DNA of 64,000 nucleotides, taken from contig NZ_JANLGY010000003.1 of the NCBI RefSeq assembly GCF_024653915.1, positions 1 through 64,000 on the forward strand. Reading direction: 5' to 3'. Origin of the DNA: Sulfuricaulis sp. (GTDB lineage Bacteria; Pseudomonadota; Gammaproteobacteria; Acidiferrobacterales; Sulfurifustaceae). The notes under the pieces were generated by a model that saw only the letters and a list, made by a program, of their open reading frames with translations, was not told where the DNA came from and did no database searches. Made by a program: the position numbers and the translations under genes. Positions 1 to 11,440 of this stretch are shown piece by piece (the first letter of the stretch is position 1; each line of letters starts with the position of its first letter).

Positions 1-1509
1 GGCGGCGTAGGCCTCGGCATGGATGTAAGAGATTTCCTTGAGCTTGAGCGCGCCTTCCATGGCGATGGGATAGTGCACACCGCGCCCCAGGAACAATGCG
101 TGGTGCTTGTCCACGAAACGCTCGGAGAGCTGGCGAATTTCCTCGCTCAGCTCCAACACCTTCTGGATGCGCCCCGGCAATTGTTCCAGTTCTTCCACCA
201 AGCTCCTTTCCTTCTCGGCCGTCAATCCGTGCCGGCGCGCGAGCGCGATGGTGAGCAGCAACAGGGCGGTGAGCTGGGTGACAAAGGCCTTGGTCGAGGC
301 GACACCAATTTCCGGGCCGGCGCGGGTAAGCAGCGTTAGTTCCGATTCGCGCACCAGTGAACTCTCCGGCACGTTACAGATAGCCAGCGAATGGCCGTAG
401 CCGAGTTTCTTGGTCTGTTGCAGCGCCGCCAGCGTGTCGGCGGTTTCACCCGACTGCGAGATGGTCACCACCAGCGTGTCGGGCTGCACCACGTGCTTGC
501 GGTAGCGATACTCGCTGGCAATCTCGACGTTGCACGGCAAGCCGGCAAGGCTCTCGATCCAGTAGCGAGCCACCGATCCGGCGTGAAAGCTGGTGCCGCA
601 GGCGATGATCTGCACGGCCTTGGTGTTGTCGAAGATCTGTCCGGCGGTGACACCGAAGGCCTCTTCGAGAATGCGATGCTTGCCGAGGCGTCCTTCGAGG
701 GTGTCGGAAACCGCTTTCGGCTGTTCGAAAATTTCCTTCTCGGTGAAGTTGCGATACTGACCGCGATCCACGGCGTCGGCCGAGGCCTCGGACACGCGCA
801 CCGGGCGTTCGACCTTCTTGCCGCTCGCGTCGTAAATGCTGTACTCGGTACGGCGCAGGTCGACGACATCGCCTTCCTCGAGATAAATCACGTTGTGCGT
901 CACCGGCGCCAGCGCCAACACGTCGGAGCCGATGAAATGCTCCTCGATGCCAACCCCGACCACCAGCGGGCTGCCCTTGCGCGCCGCTATTAGGCGGTGC
1001 GGCTGGTCGCGGCTGATGATCCCCAGCGCATAGGCTCCTTCAAGTTCATTAATCGCGGCCATCGCTGCCTTGCATAAATCCTTCTGCTTCTTCAGATGGT
1101 GATGTACGAGGTGCGCGACCACTTCGGTGTCGGTCTGGGAGGTGAATTCGTAACCCAGTTCTTGCAGCTTTTTCCGCAGTTTTTCGTGGTTTTCGATGAT
1201 GCCGTTGTGCACCACGGCGATGACGCCGTTGCTGACATGCGGGTGAGCGTTGTCCTCGCTCGGCACGCCATGCGTGGCCCAGCGGGTGTGAGCGATGCCG
1301 GTCTGGCCCTCGGTCTTAAGCTGCTGGATAGATTCCTCGAGCGCTTTGACCTTGCCAATCGCGCGTACGCGATCCAAACGTTGCGTGCTGCCATCGCCGA
1401 GCACGGCAAGGCCGGCCGAGTCGTAACCACGGTATTCGAGGCGCTTCAGTCCCTCGATCAGGATCGGAACCACGTTACGCTGCGCGACCGCGCCGACAAT
1501 GCCACACAT
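1..1509 (-). CDS. glmS: glutamine-fructose-6-phosphate aminotransferase (C-terminus beyond window)
   Basis: Converts fructose-6-phosphate and glutamine to glucosamine-6-phosphate, the first step of UDP-GlcNAc synthesis in the cytoplasm. The protein begins MCGIVGAV, so after Met removal Cys is the N-terminal nucleophile of the class II glutamine amidotransferase domain (about residues 2-220); the RGYDSAG and HTRWATHG motifs follow. Two SIS sugar-isomerase domains come next, with the CGTSFHAG and SQSGETADT motifs visible. The 503 codons present run off the left edge; the family is about 610 residues, so roughly the last 105 are missing. It lies 73 bp downstream of glmU in the same direction, as in many proteobacteria. 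The spacer is filled by a repeat element. Confidence 0.97.
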   Translation of the reverse strand, partial: MCGIVGAVAQRNVVPILIEGLKRLEYRGYDSAGLAVLGDGSTQRLDRVRAIGKVKALEESIQQLKTEGQTGIAHTRWATHGVPSEDNAHPHVSNGVIAVVHNGIIENHEKLRKKLQELGYEFTSQTDTEVVAHLVHHHLKKQKDLCKAAMAAINELEGAYALGIISRDQPHRLIAARKGSPLVVGVGIEEHFIGSDVLALAPVTHNVIYLEEGDVVDLRRTEYSIYDASGKKVERPVRVSEASADAVDRGQYRNFTEKEIFEQPKAVSDTLEGRLGKHRILEEAFGVTAGQIFDNTKAVQIIACGTSFHAGSVARYWIESLAGLPCNVEIASEYRYRKHVVQPDTLVVTISQSGETADTLAALQQTKKLGYGHSLAICNVPESSLVRESELTLLTRAGPEIGVASTKAFVTQLTALLLLTIALARRHGLTAEKERSLVEELEQLPGRIQKVLELSEEIRQLSERFVDKHHALFLGRGVHYPIAMEGALKLKEISYIHAEAYAA

Positions 1510-1519
1510 TTTCTAAATC

Positions 1520-1610
1520 CAGTTATAAATGATTAGTGGGTAGTGATAAGTGCAAGGATTCTTTTCATAAACTTCTCACTTTTCACTTGTCACTTTTTAC
1601 TTTTTTTACC
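1520..1610. repeat. AGTGA-type inverted-repeat element between glmU and glmS (family A, copy 1)
   Basis: One arm (about 1520-1552) repeats the theme AGTGA/ATTAG and the other (about 1571-1600) is its inverse, TCACTTTTCACTTGTCACTT, so the transcript can fold back on itself. The outer sequence AGTTATAAA is shared with the second copy at 6338-6426 between atpG and atpA. The element overlaps the end of glmU and supplies its stop codon. I infer a dispersed intergenic repeat; function unknown. Confidence 0.6.
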
Positions 1611-2962
1611 GGCCGCTTCCAGCCGGGCTTGGTCGTCTGCGGCGCGCGCGTGAGCGTCAACTCGCCGGCCGGTGCTTCTTTGGTTATCACTGAACCAGCA
1701 CCGATAGTCGCATTCGCGCCCACGGTCACCGGGGCCACCAGCGCCGTGTTCGAACCGACGAAGACATTGTCACCGATCACGGTGCGGTGTTTGTTAGCGC
1801 CGTCGTAGTTGCAGGTGATGGTGCCGGCACCGATGTTGACGCCGCTGCCAATCGTGGTGTCGCCGATGTAGCTCAGGTGATTCATTTTGCTGCCTTCGCC
1901 GACCTCGGATTTTTTTACCTCGACAAAGTTGCCGACATGCACGTGCGCCGCCAGCTTCGTCTCGGGACGCAAGCGCGCGAAGGGGCCGATGCGGCAGTCG
2001 GCGCCGATGTCGGCCTGCTCGATCACGCAATTGGGATGAATAACCGTGCCGCTCCCTACAGTGCTGTCGCGGATGACGTTGTTCGGGCCCACCTGCACCC
2101 GATCGCCGAGCGTTACCTTGCCCTCGAAGATGACGTTCACGTCGATCACCACGTCGCGCCCACAGATGAGTTCACCGCGCACATCGAGGCGCGCGGGATC
2201 GCGCAGGGTCACACCCTGCTGCATGAGCTTTTCCGCCTGCTTTTTTTGGTGCATGCGCTCCAACTGGGCGAGTTCCGGTTTGCTGTTGACCCCGAGGATT
2301 TCCGCGATGTCGCGGGGGGCGCGGGTGGCAATCGCCACCTTTTCCGCCACCGCCAGAGAAATTATATCAGTCAGATAGTACTCGCCCTGGGCGTTGTGAT
2401 TCTTGAGGCCGGCCAGCCATTTTCTGAGTTTTCCCGCGGGGGCGGCCAAAAATCCGGTGTTGACCTCGCGCACGGCGGCCTCTTTGGGGCTGGCATCCTT
2501 GCTCTCCACAATCCGGGTCACCTGGCCATCCTTGTCGCGCAGGATGCGCCCGTAGCCCGCAGGATCAGGTAGTTCGGCCGTCAGCAAGGCCAGGCCGTTG
2601 CCGGCGGCGGATAGCAACTCCTGGAGGGTCTGCGGGCGGATCAGGGGCACATCGCCGTAGAGCACGAGCACGGTGGCCTGCTCGGTGACCTGGGGCAGGG
2701 CCTGGGCCACGGCATGACCGGTGCCTTTTTGCTCGGTCTGGTGCGCCCATTTGATCCCGGACTCTGGAAATGCCTCGCGCACCTGCTCGCCGCCATGGCC
2801 GTAAACCACGTGGATTGCGGCCGGTTTCAGGGTGCGCGCCGTATCGAGCACATGTCCCAGCAGCGGTTTGCCCGCCAGGCCGTGCAGCACCTTGGGCATG
2901 TCGGAATACATGCGCTTGCCCTGACCGGCGGCGAGGATGACGATTTCGAGGGGGGCGGACAT
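1583..2962 (-). CDS. glmU: bifunctional UDP-GlcNAc pyrophosphorylase / glucosamine-1-phosphate acetyltransferase
   Basis: Makes UDP-GlcNAc for peptidoglycan and LPS by acetylating GlcN-1-P and then uridylylating it. The N-terminal nucleotidyltransferase domain opens with LAAGQGKRMYSDMPKVLHG (about residues 10-28); the C-terminal half (from about 250) is a left-handed beta-helix of hexapeptide repeats, with the acetyl-CoA site region NYDGANKHRT near 385. At 459 residues it matches the family (E. coli 456). It is followed by glmS and preceded by a PPIase gene 59 bp upstream. The last residues (VKKVKSDK) and the TGA stop are read from an AGTGA-type repeat, so the extreme C-terminus is probably unconserved. 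Confidence 0.97.
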   Translation of the reverse strand: MSAPLEIVILAAGQGKRMYSDMPKVLHGLAGKPLLGHVLDTARTLKPAAIHVVYGHGGEQVREAFPESGIKWAHQTEQKGTGHAVAQALPQVTEQATVLVLYGDVPLIRPQTLQELLSAAGNGLALLTAELPDPAGYGRILRDKDGQVTRIVESKDASPKEAAVREVNTGFLAAPAGKLRKWLAGLKNHNAQGEYYLTDIISLAVAEKVAIATRAPRDIAEILGVNSKPELAQLERMHQKKQAEKLMQQGVTLRDPARLDVRGELICGRDVVIDVNVIFEGKVTLGDRVQVGPNNVIRDSTVGSGTVIHPNCVIEQADIGADCRIGPFARLRPETKLAAHVHVGNFVEVKKSEVGEGSKMNHLSYIGDTTIGSGVNIGAGTITCNYDGANKHRTVIGDNVFVGSNTALVAPVTVGANATIGAGSVITKEAPAGELTLTRAPQTTKPGWKRPVKKVKSDK

Positions 2963-3021
2963 GGTCAGGGCGTGGCCTTCATCATATCCGTTAACTATAG
3001 GAAATAGGCGGGCGTGCGGGG

Positions 3022-3507
3022 TTACTGCAGTATCGGCAGATCGCTGACGGGGCGGCCGTTGCGAATTTCCTCGGGGGTGGCGTCGCGAATATCCTTCACC
3101 GTCACCTCGAAGCTGACGATCTGGCCGGCCAGCGGGTGGTTGGCGTCCACCGTGATCTTGTCACCCTCTATGCGCGTCACCGTCAACATGATGCTCTCGC
3201 CCTTGGCATTCTGCGCCTCGAACTCGGCGCCGATGCGGCGCAGCTCGGGCGGCGCGCTTTCGATATCGTCGGTGAAGCTGAGCTTCGGATCACGATCACC
3301 GAAGGCATCGGCTGGAGTCATTTGCACCGAAACGCGGTCACCGACTACGCGTCCTTCCAGGGCCTGTTCGATCTTGGGAAACAGATCGGCGCCGGAGCCG
3401 TGCACGTAGGCGATCGGCAGATCACGATACTCGAACATTTCCCCCTTCTCATTGCGCACGACGTAAATGAGGGAAATGACTTTGTTTTTGGCAACGACAG
3501 CGGTCAT
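3022..3507 (-). CDS. FKBP-type peptidyl-prolyl cis-trans isomerase, SlyD-like
   Basis: A 161-residue protein starting MTAVVAKNKV. The FKBP half-domains flank an insert-in-flap region as in SlyD: the DAFGDRDP segment near residue 68 and the hallmark DANHPLAGQ near 121, then FEVTVKDIRDATPEE. It is expected to catalyse proline isomerisation and act as a chaperone in the cytoplasm. Unlike E. coli SlyD it has no His/Cys-rich metal-binding tail and ends with VSDLPILQ. An upstream in-frame extension is rejected because it overlaps atpC in another frame and adds no family sequence. It lies 28 bp downstream of atpC, so it is probably co-transcribed with the ATP synthase operon. Confidence 0.88.
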   Translation of the reverse strand: MTAVVAKNKVISLIYVVRNEKGEMFEYRDLPIAYVHGSGADLFPKIEQALEGRVVGDRVSVQMTPADAFGDRDPKLSFTDDIESAPPELRRIGAEFEAQNAKGESIMLTVTRIEGDKITVDANHPLAGQIVSFEVTVKDIRDATPEEIRNGRPVSDLPILQ

Positions 3508-3535
3508 AAACGGAAGGGGGGTGAACGGACACCGC

Positions 3536-3958
3536 TTACTTGCGGGTGCGCTCGCGCAGTTTCTGGATGGCGCGCAGCTGCGCGATAGCTTCGGCCAATT
3601 CGGCCTGGGCTTTGGCGTAGTCGATGTCGGTTTTGCGGTTGCGCATCGCCTCCTCAGCGCGTTCCTTGGCCTTGAGCGCGGCTGCCTCGTCGAGGTCGCG
3701 GGCGCGCTGCGCCGTGTCAGCCAGCACGGTAACGACGTGCGGCTGCACTTCCAGCAGACCGCCGGAGACATAGAACGACAGGTCTTCATTACCACTGCGC
3801 ACACGTACTTCGCCCGGCTTCATGCGCGCCAGCAGCGGCGCGTGCCGTGGCAGAATGCCAACCTCGCCAGTCACGAGCGGGGCAAACACCATTTCCGCCG
3901 TGCCGGAGTAGATTTCCTTCTCGGCGGAAACGATATCGACGTGTATGGTCATGGTCAT
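3536..3958 (-). CDS. atpC: F1Fo-ATP synthase subunit epsilon
   Basis: Epsilon subunit of the F1 central stalk, 140 residues. The beta-sandwich domain shows the conserved EKEIYSG start (about residues 13-19) and [11 protein letters not shown] (about 54-64); the C-terminal helical hairpin runs from about residue 88 and is rich in Ala, Glu and Arg. It is the last atp gene and follows atpD after a spacer holding a CACCGCAGAG-type repeat. This subunit couples rotation and can inhibit ATP hydrolysis. Confidence 0.97.
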   Translation of the reverse strand: MTMTIHVDIVSAEKEIYSGTAEMVFAPLVTGEVGILPRHAPLLARMKPGEVRVRSGNEDLSFYVSGGLLEVQPHVVTVLADTAQRARDLDEAAALKAKERAEEAMRNRKTDIDYAKAQAELAEAIAQLRAIQKLRERTRK

Positions 3959-3977
3959 AATCTTGAAATTAATTTTT

Positions 3978-4052
3978 CACCGCAGAGAGCGCGGAGAACG
4001 CGGAGAATTTCAGAATTTTAAAACCTCTACGCACTCTGCGTCCTCTGCGGTA
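3978..4052. repeat. CCGCAGAG-type inverted-repeat element between atpD and atpC (family B)
   Basis: The left arm at 3979-4008 has repeated units related to CGCAGAGAG and CGCGGAGAA; the right arm at 4025-4052 carries the inverse units CTCTGCG and CCTCTGCGG. The arms are imperfectly complementary and can form a long hairpin in the atp transcript. It is a different sequence family from the repeats at 1520, 6338 and 8011 but has the same design: units of about 9-10 bp repeated, then inverted. Confidence 0.6.
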
Positions 4053-4059
4053 AACACTC

Positions 4060-5439
<1,380 letters not shown>

Positions 5440-5462
5440 TCAATGCCTCAAAAGTAAATTCG

Positions 5463-6329
5463 TTATACCGCCGCGGCGCCGCCCACGATCTCGGCGATTT
5501 CCTGCGTGATCGCCGCCTGGCGCGCCTTGTTGTAGCGCAGCTTCAATTCGTCGATCAGGCCGCCGGCGTTGTCGCTGGCCGATTTCATGGCCACCATGCG
5601 CGCCGATTGCTCACTCGCCATGTTCTCGATCACACCGTGGTACACCAGCGATTCAATGTAGCGCGTCAGCAGGTCGTCCAGCACATCCTTGGCGTCCGGC
5701 TCGTAGAGGTAGTCCCAGTGGTGCTCAAGCTGCTTGCCCTCCAACTCCGAGGGCGGCAGCGGCAGCAATTGTTCGACCGTGGGTTTCTGCGACATGGTGT
5801 TCACGAACTGGTTGTAGATCAGGTACAGGCGGTCGAGCTCACCCTTGGTGTAGGCGTCCAGCATGACCTTGACCGTGCCGATGAGGTCTTCGAGGCGCGG
5901 CGTGTCGCCGAGGTGCGAGGTGTGTGAGACGATGTTGGAGCCGAGGCGCTTCATGAAATTGAAGCCCTTGCCGCCGATGGTGCATATCTCAATGGTGGTT
6001 TTTTTCTGCGCCCACTCTTTCATGGTTGCCAGCACGCCGCGCAGCAGATTGGTATTGAGGCCGCCGCACAGGCCGCGGTCCGAGGTGATGACGATGAAGC
6101 CGACGCGCTTGGCCTCGCGCTCAACCACAAACGGATGCTTGTACTCGGGGTGCGCGTAATGCAGATGGGTAATAACGTTGCGAATCTTGGTGGCGTAGGG
6201 GCGCGCCGCCTGCATGCGCTCCTGGGCCTTGCGCATCTTGCTGGCCGCAACCATCTCCATCGCACGCGTGATCTTCTGCGTGTTCTGGATCGACTTGATC
6301 TGCTTGCGTATCTCTTTGCCGACAGCCAT
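5463..6329 (-). CDS. atpG: F1Fo-ATP synthase subunit gamma
   Basis: Rotor shaft of F1, 288 residues. The N-terminal helix begins [20 protein letters not shown] and the C-terminal helix reads [22 protein letters not shown]; together they form the coiled coil that turns inside the alpha3beta3 ring. The central Rossmann-like part contains [12 protein letters not shown] (about 82-93). Upstream, a family A repeat fills the spacer to atpA. Confidence 0.98.
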   Translation of the reverse strand: MAVGKEIRKQIKSIQNTQKITRAMEMVAASKMRKAQERMQAARPYATKIRNVITHLHYAHPEYKHPFVVEREAKRVGFIVITSDRGLCGGLNTNLLRGVLATMKEWAQKKTTIEICTIGGKGFNFMKRLGSNIVSHTSHLGDTPRLEDLIGTVKVMLDAYTKGELDRLYLIYNQFVNTMSQKPTVEQLLPLPPSELEGKQLEHHWDYLYEPDAKDVLDDLLTRYIESLVYHGVIENMASEQSARMVAMKSASDNAGGLIDELKLRYNKARQAAITQEIAEIVGGAAAV

Positions 6330-6337
6330 CGTATGAA

Positions 6338-6426
6338 GTCAGTGATAAGTTTTAAGTGATTAGTGATGAGTTGTGGTCATTGCAGCTTTTATTGACTTTT
6401 CACTCATCACTCATAGTTTATAACTG
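6338..6426. repeat. AGTGA-type inverted-repeat element between atpA and atpG (family A, copy 2)
   Basis: The left arm (6340-6370) reads as AGTGATAAG / AAGTGATTAGTGATGAG; the right arm (6395-6426) is its inverse, with CACTCATCACTCATAG followed by TTTATAACTG. The terminal TTATAACTG is the reverse complement of the CAGTTATAA found at the outer end of the copy at 1520. The two copies are therefore the same family in the same transcript. A long hairpin in the atp mRNA is possible; function unknown. Confidence 0.6.
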
Positions 6427-6435
6427 TCTTTTTGA

Positions 6436-7977
6436 TTACCAAGTGTGATTGGTCTTGAAATCGGTGATGACCTTGCGCAGTTGCGCCGCCAACTCGTCCG
6501 AGTACTCCGGCTTCTGGTTGATGCTTTCCATCAGCGGGCCGTGCTGCGACTTCAGGTGCGATTGCAGCGCGTCCTCGAAGGCACGCACTTTCTTCACGTC
6601 CACGTCGTCAAGGAAGCCCTCGTTGACGGCGAACAGCGACACCGCCATCTGCGCCACCGACATGGGCGAATATTGCAGCTGCTTCATGAGTTCAGTGATG
6701 CGCTGGCCGCGGTCAAGCTGCTTACGCGTGGTGGCATCGAGGTCGGAGGCAAACTGGGCGAAGGCCGCGAGCTCGCGGTACTGCGCCAGCGCCAGGCGCA
6801 CGCCGCCGCCGAGCTTCTTGACGATTTTGGTCTGGGCCGCGCCGCCGACGCGCGATACCGAGAGCCCCGCGTTGATCGCGGGCCGGATGCCGGCGTTGAA
6901 CAGGTCGGTGTCGAGGTAAATCTGGCCGTCGGTGATCGAGATCACGTTGGTCGGCACGAAGGCCGACACGTCGCCGGCCTGGGTTTCAATGATCGGCAGG
7001 GCCGTGAGCGAGCCGGTCTTGCCCGTGACCTTGCCGCCGGTGATCTTGGCGACGTGCTCGGCGTTCACGCGCGAAGCGCGCTCGAGCAGGCGTGAATGCA
7101 GATAGAACACGTCACCCGGATAGGCTTCGCGGCCCGGCGGGCGGCGCAGCAGCAGCGAGATCTGGCGATAGGCCCAGGCCTGCTTGGTAAGATCGTCGTA
7201 AATAATCAGCGCGTCGCGTCCGCTGTCGCGGAAGTGCTCGCCCATCGAACAGCCGGCGTAGGGCGCGAGGTAGAGCATGGCGGCGGATTCGGCGGCGGTC
7301 GCCGCCACCACGATGGTGTGGCCCATGGCGCCATGCTCTTCGAGCTTGCGCACCACGCCGGCCACCGACGAGGCCTTCTGGCCGATGGCGACATAGATGC
7401 AGACCACGCCCGTGCCCTTCTGGTTGATGATGGTGTCGATCGCCACCGCGGTCTTGCCGGTCTGGCGGTCGCCGATGATGAGCTCGCGCTGGCCACGTCC
7501 GATCGGCACCATCGAGTCGATGGATTTCAGACCGGTCTGCACCGGCTGCGAAACCGACTGGCGCTGAATCACGCCCGGGGCAATTTTCTCGATCGGCGCA
7601 GACTGCTTGGTCTTGATGGGGCCGCGGCCGTCGACCGGCGCGCCCAGCGCATTCACCACACGCCCGATGAGCTCGTCGCCCACCGGCACTTCCATGATGC
7701 GTCCGGTGCACTTGACGGTGTCACCTTCCGTGATGTGCGTGTACTCGCCCATGATCACCGCGCCCACCGAGTCGCGCTCGAGGTTGAGGGCGAGGCCGTA
7801 AGTGTTACCGGGGAATTCGATCATCTCGCCCTGCATGACGTCGGACAGGCCGTGCACACGGCAGATGCCGTCGGTAAGCCCGACCACGGTGCCTTCGGTG
7901 CGGGCCTGGGCCTTGGCTTCGAATTTCTCGATGCGCGATTTGATCAGGCTGCTGATTTCGGATGGATTCAGTTGCAT
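6436..7977 (-). CDS. atpA: F1Fo-ATP synthase subunit alpha
   Basis: Non-catalytic nucleotide-binding F1 subunit, 513 residues, the same length as E. coli AtpA. The P-loop is [11 protein letters not shown] (about 169-179), and the VGRVVNALG and [18 protein letters not shown] segments are typical. It begins [16 protein letters not shown]. The spacer to atpH upstream is 128 bp, the longest in the operon, and contains the family C repeat; the spacer to atpG downstream holds a family A repeat. Confidence 0.98.
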   Translation of the reverse strand: MQLNPSEISSLIKSRIEKFEAKAQARTEGTVVGLTDGICRVHGLSDVMQGEMIEFPGNTYGLALNLERDSVGAVIMGEYTHITEGDTVKCTGRIMEVPVGDELIGRVVNALGAPVDGRGPIKTKQSAPIEKIAPGVIQRQSVSQPVQTGLKSIDSMVPIGRGQRELIIGDRQTGKTAVAIDTIINQKGTGVVCIYVAIGQKASSVAGVVRKLEEHGAMGHTIVVAATAAESAAMLYLAPYAGCSMGEHFRDSGRDALIIYDDLTKQAWAYRQISLLLRRPPGREAYPGDVFYLHSRLLERASRVNAEHVAKITGGKVTGKTGSLTALPIIETQAGDVSAFVPTNVISITDGQIYLDTDLFNAGIRPAINAGLSVSRVGGAAQTKIVKKLGGGVRLALAQYRELAAFAQFASDLDATTRKQLDRGQRITELMKQLQYSPMSVAQMAVSLFAVNEGFLDDVDVKKVRAFEDALQSHLKSQHGPLMESINQKPEYSDELAAQLRKVITDFKTNHTW

Positions 7978-8010
7978 GGGTGCATCCCCAAAGTGTCAAA
8001 ATAATTTTTT

Positions 8011-8094
8011 AACCACGGATGAATGCGGATAAACACAGATAAATATCAATTCATCGTTTCTTAATCTGTGTTCATCTGTGTGCATCTGTGGTTC
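8011..8094. repeat. ACAGATGAAC-type inverted-repeat element between atpH and atpA (family C)
   Basis: The left arm is built of 10-bp units (AACCACGGAT, GAATGCGGAT, AAACACAGAT at 8011-8040). The right arm (8061-8094) is the inverse set, with three units ending ATCTGTG followed by GTT. The reverse complement of the right arm aligns to the left arm with few mismatches. A long imperfect hairpin would form in the atp transcript. The unit length equals one helical turn. Confidence 0.65.
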
Positions 8095-8105
8095 CAGATT
8101 CATTG

Positions 8106-8642
8106 CTAATAACTCATGTGGGTGGCGAGGTCCGCGAGCCGTCCGCGCACCGAGCCATCTATCACGAGGTCGCCGGCGCGGATCACGATCCCGCCCATCA
8201 GTGTCTTGTCTAACTGCGCAGTAATAATTACTTCGCGTCCCAGCTTGCGCTTCAGCGCCGCGCTGAGGGATTTCAGTTGTTCCGGTTCCAGCGTGAACGC
8301 GGAGGTCACGGTTACTTCGACGCGTGCCTCGGCATCGGCTTTGAGTGACTCATACTGCGCGACGATCTCGGGCAGCAGGTTCAGGCGGCGGTTTTCCACC
8401 AACAGGCGGACAAAATTCGCGCCTGCTTCGTCCAAATGTTTCCCACACACGTCCAAAAACAGATCGCGAAAGCGCGCGCGGTCCACGCGTGGGTCGCTCG
8501 CGAGACGCTGGATGTTTTCATCGGCCGCGATCGCGGTGACCAGGGCCAGCATCTCGGACCATGGTTTCAGCGCGCTGCGCGCCTGCGCCAATTCGAACAC
8601 GGCTTCGGCGTAGGGGCGGGCGAGGGTCTGTTTTTCAGCCAT
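8106..8642 (-). CDS. atpH: F1Fo-ATP synthase subunit delta
   Basis: Peripheral stalk cap of F1, 178 residues. The N-terminal helical domain begins MAEKQTLARPYAEAVFELA; the C-terminal domain has KRKLGREVIITAQLDKTLMGGIVIRAGDLVIDGSVRGRLADLA, the OSCP signature region. It links the b subunits to the top of the alpha3beta3 ring. It lies 13 bp after atpF, in canonical order. Confidence 0.97.
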   Translation of the reverse strand: MAEKQTLARPYAEAVFELAQARSALKPWSEMLALVTAIAADENIQRLASDPRVDRARFRDLFLDVCGKHLDEAGANFVRLLVENRRLNLLPEIVAQYESLKADAEARVEVTVTSAFTLEPEQLKSLSAALKRKLGREVIITAQLDKTLMGGIVIRAGDLVIDGSVRGRLADLATHMSY

Positions 8643-8655
8643 TTCAGCGCTGTTC

Positions 8656-9126
8656 CTACAGTTGTTTAATCACAGTTTCGAGCAGCCTGGCGTGGGCCTT
8701 GGCGTCCACTTCCTTTTCGAGGATGCGCGCGGCGCCCGCCACGGCCAGTTCGGACACGGCGACGCGCAACTGTTCTTTCGCGCGGTTCACTTCCTGCTCG
8801 ATGCCCGCACGCGCGGCGGCGACGATACGATCGGCCTCGGCCTTGGCGGCTTCCTTGGCCTCGTCCGCAATTTCGGAGGCGCGCTTATCAGCCAGCGCGA
8901 TAACCTCGGCGGCATCCTGCTTGGCCTTTTTGATGGTTTCGAGCGCCTTCTTCTCGCCCAGCTCCAGTTCGCGCCGGCCCTTCTCGCCGGCGGCCAGGCC
9001 GTCGGCGATGTTTTTCTTGCGGTCATCGAGCGCGCGCGTCAGCGGCGGCCAGATGAACTTCATGCAGAACCAAACAAACAGGAAAAACGCGATGGACTGC
9101 CCGATCAAGGTTGCCGTGATATTCAT
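8656..9126 (-). CDS. atpF: F1Fo-ATP synthase subunit b
   Basis: Peripheral stalk of Fo, 156 residues, the same length as E. coli AtpF. It begins [20 protein letters not shown], a single N-terminal transmembrane helix, then a long charged helix rich in Ala, Lys and Glu that dimerises as a coiled coil. It sits between atpE and atpH. Confidence 0.97.
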   Translation of the reverse strand: MNITATLIGQSIAFFLFVWFCMKFIWPPLTRALDDRKKNIADGLAAGEKGRRELELGEKKALETIKKAKQDAAEVIALADKRASEIADEAKEAAKAEADRIVAAARAGIEQEVNRAKEQLRVAVSELAVAGAARILEKEVDAKAHARLLETVIKQL

Positions 9127-9150
9127 GCCTCTACTCCGTAGCAGCGGGTG

Positions 9151-9396
<246 letters not shown>

Positions 9397-9458
9397 CTAT
9401 CGAAATTGCAAAATTAAAAAAATCTAAAATGGCTATTTTTGTACAAGCGTGCCTTCAC

Positions 9459-10337
<879 letters not shown>

Positions 10338-10373
10338 CTAATCAAAATTTGTTCATCCGGTTTTCAAGCGCTA

Positions 10374-10724
10374 TTAGCGGCTGCGCATCTCCGCCAGAAA
10401 CCCGAACTGGGCCACGGCGAAAGCCACGATCAATGGCAACGGTGCCAGCCTGATCACACCCATCCCCAGACCCAGAAACAGCATCGCCGCGCCATAGCGC
10501 GTGATCGCGTTTGCAAAGAGAGAGCCCAGACCGGTAGAGCGCAAGACACCGCGACCCAACCAACCGCTCAACAACATCGCTACCGCGCCGCCATACAGTG
10601 CCGACAAAAAATCGTACCGGCCGCGGGCAATACCAAAGCCGGCGACAACCAGCAGCGTCAGCAAGGCCTGGAACAATAAGACCCGGCGCACCCCTTTGCG
10701 CAGCTGTTCTGCGGCAAAGATCAT
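10374..10724 (-). CDS. atpI: ATP synthase accessory subunit I
   Basis: A 116-residue hydrophobic protein with four predicted membrane segments (for example LLFQALLTLLVVAGFG and AAMLFLGLGMGVIRL), first gene of the atp operon. AtpI family proteins help assemble the c-ring and may affect Mg2+ uptake; sequence conservation in the family is low. Position immediately before atpB and downstream of a strong promoter is the main support. The longer overlapping frame on the same strand is a shadow. Confidence 0.85.
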   Translation of the reverse strand: MIFAAEQLRKGVRRVLLFQALLTLLVVAGFGIARGRYDFLSALYGGAVAMLLSGWLGRGVLRSTGLGSLFANAITRYGAAMLFLGLGMGVIRLAPLPLIVAFAVAQFGFLAEMRSR

Positions 10725-10793
10725 GCGAGCACCATGCGGTAGCGTGTTTTAACCCTGGAAACGGTGGAAAAACGGCCTTTTCAAAGGCGGCGA

Positions 10794-10822
10794 AGTATAA
10801 AGACAGCCCCAAGGAGGGTCAA
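10794..10822 (-). promoter_or_regulatory. sigma70 promoter of the atp operon
   Basis: On the minus strand, a -35 box TTGACC (10817-10822) is separated by exactly 17 bp from a -10 box TATACT (10794-10799). Transcription would start near 10787, about 60 bp before the atpI start codon. The match to the sigma70 consensus (5/6 in each box, ideal spacing) and its position upstream of the first atp gene make it convincing. Confidence 0.75.
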
Positions 10823-10905
10823 TATCGCCCGACTGAATCCGGTTATTGCCGGATGTGACAAGGGAACTATCCGAGTTTGGGCGCACCAGCGCCCGTGCCG
10901 GTCAA

Positions 10906-11346
10906 CTAGGGCTTGTCGGAAGGTTTGTCCACGTCCGGAAGGCCGGCCGGCGGGGCTTCCGCTGCGGGTGCCGGCTCTCTGGGTGCGGGTGCCGGTTCAG
11001 CCGGAGGAGATGTTGCTGTAGACGGTGATTTTTGCGCGGCCGGTTCCTGCGAAAGCTTCTGCGCCGCATCAATCTCCTCCGGCTTCATGCCGGACTTGAT
11101 CTGGTCACGACGCTTGGCCGCCAGCACATTGCCCTGATCCGCGGCGCGCAAATACCAGGCCAGTGCGGTGGCATGATTTTTCGGCATGTTGTAACCGAAC
11201 TCGTAGAGGATGCCCATTTCCAGCTGCGCGTCGGCGTTGCCGCGTTCCGCGGCGGCGTGCATCTGCTCGAGCGACGGTGAATCCTGCGCTCCCGCGAGAA
11301 GGGGTGCGCTCAAGCCGAGGATCAAAATTACGATTGCCGGTTTCAT
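10906..11346 (-). CDS. secreted Sel1-like repeat protein
   Basis: A 146-residue protein with a signal peptide (MKPAIVILILGLSAPLLAGA, cleavage near AGA-QD). It has one to two Sel1/TPR-like repeats, seen as AAAERGNADAQLEMGILYEFG and ATALAWYLRAADQGNVLAAKRRD. The C-terminal third is low-complexity, rich in Pro, Ala, Glu and Ser. Periplasmic location and a protein-interaction role are inferred. It lies upstream of the atp promoter on the same strand and appears to be its own unit. Confidence 0.75.
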   Translation of the reverse strand: MKPAIVILILGLSAPLLAGAQDSPSLEQMHAAAERGNADAQLEMGILYEFGYNMPKNHATALAWYLRAADQGNVLAAKRRDQIKSGMKPEEIDAAQKLSQEPAAQKSPSTATSPPAEPAPAPREPAPAAEAPPAGLPDVDKPSDKP

Positions 11347-11440
11347 CAGCCTTCCCTTGCCTGTTCCGAAATGTCTCTTCTAGTTATAGACGCCGTTTCA
11401 AGGGGATAGCAAGTGGCGCTGGCCGAGTTTCCGACGACCA

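Noticed and set aside
10879-10894. GGGCGC/GCGCCC hairpin after the Sel1 gene as a terminator
   Set aside because: The following minus-strand sequence is AAACTCGG, with no U-tract.
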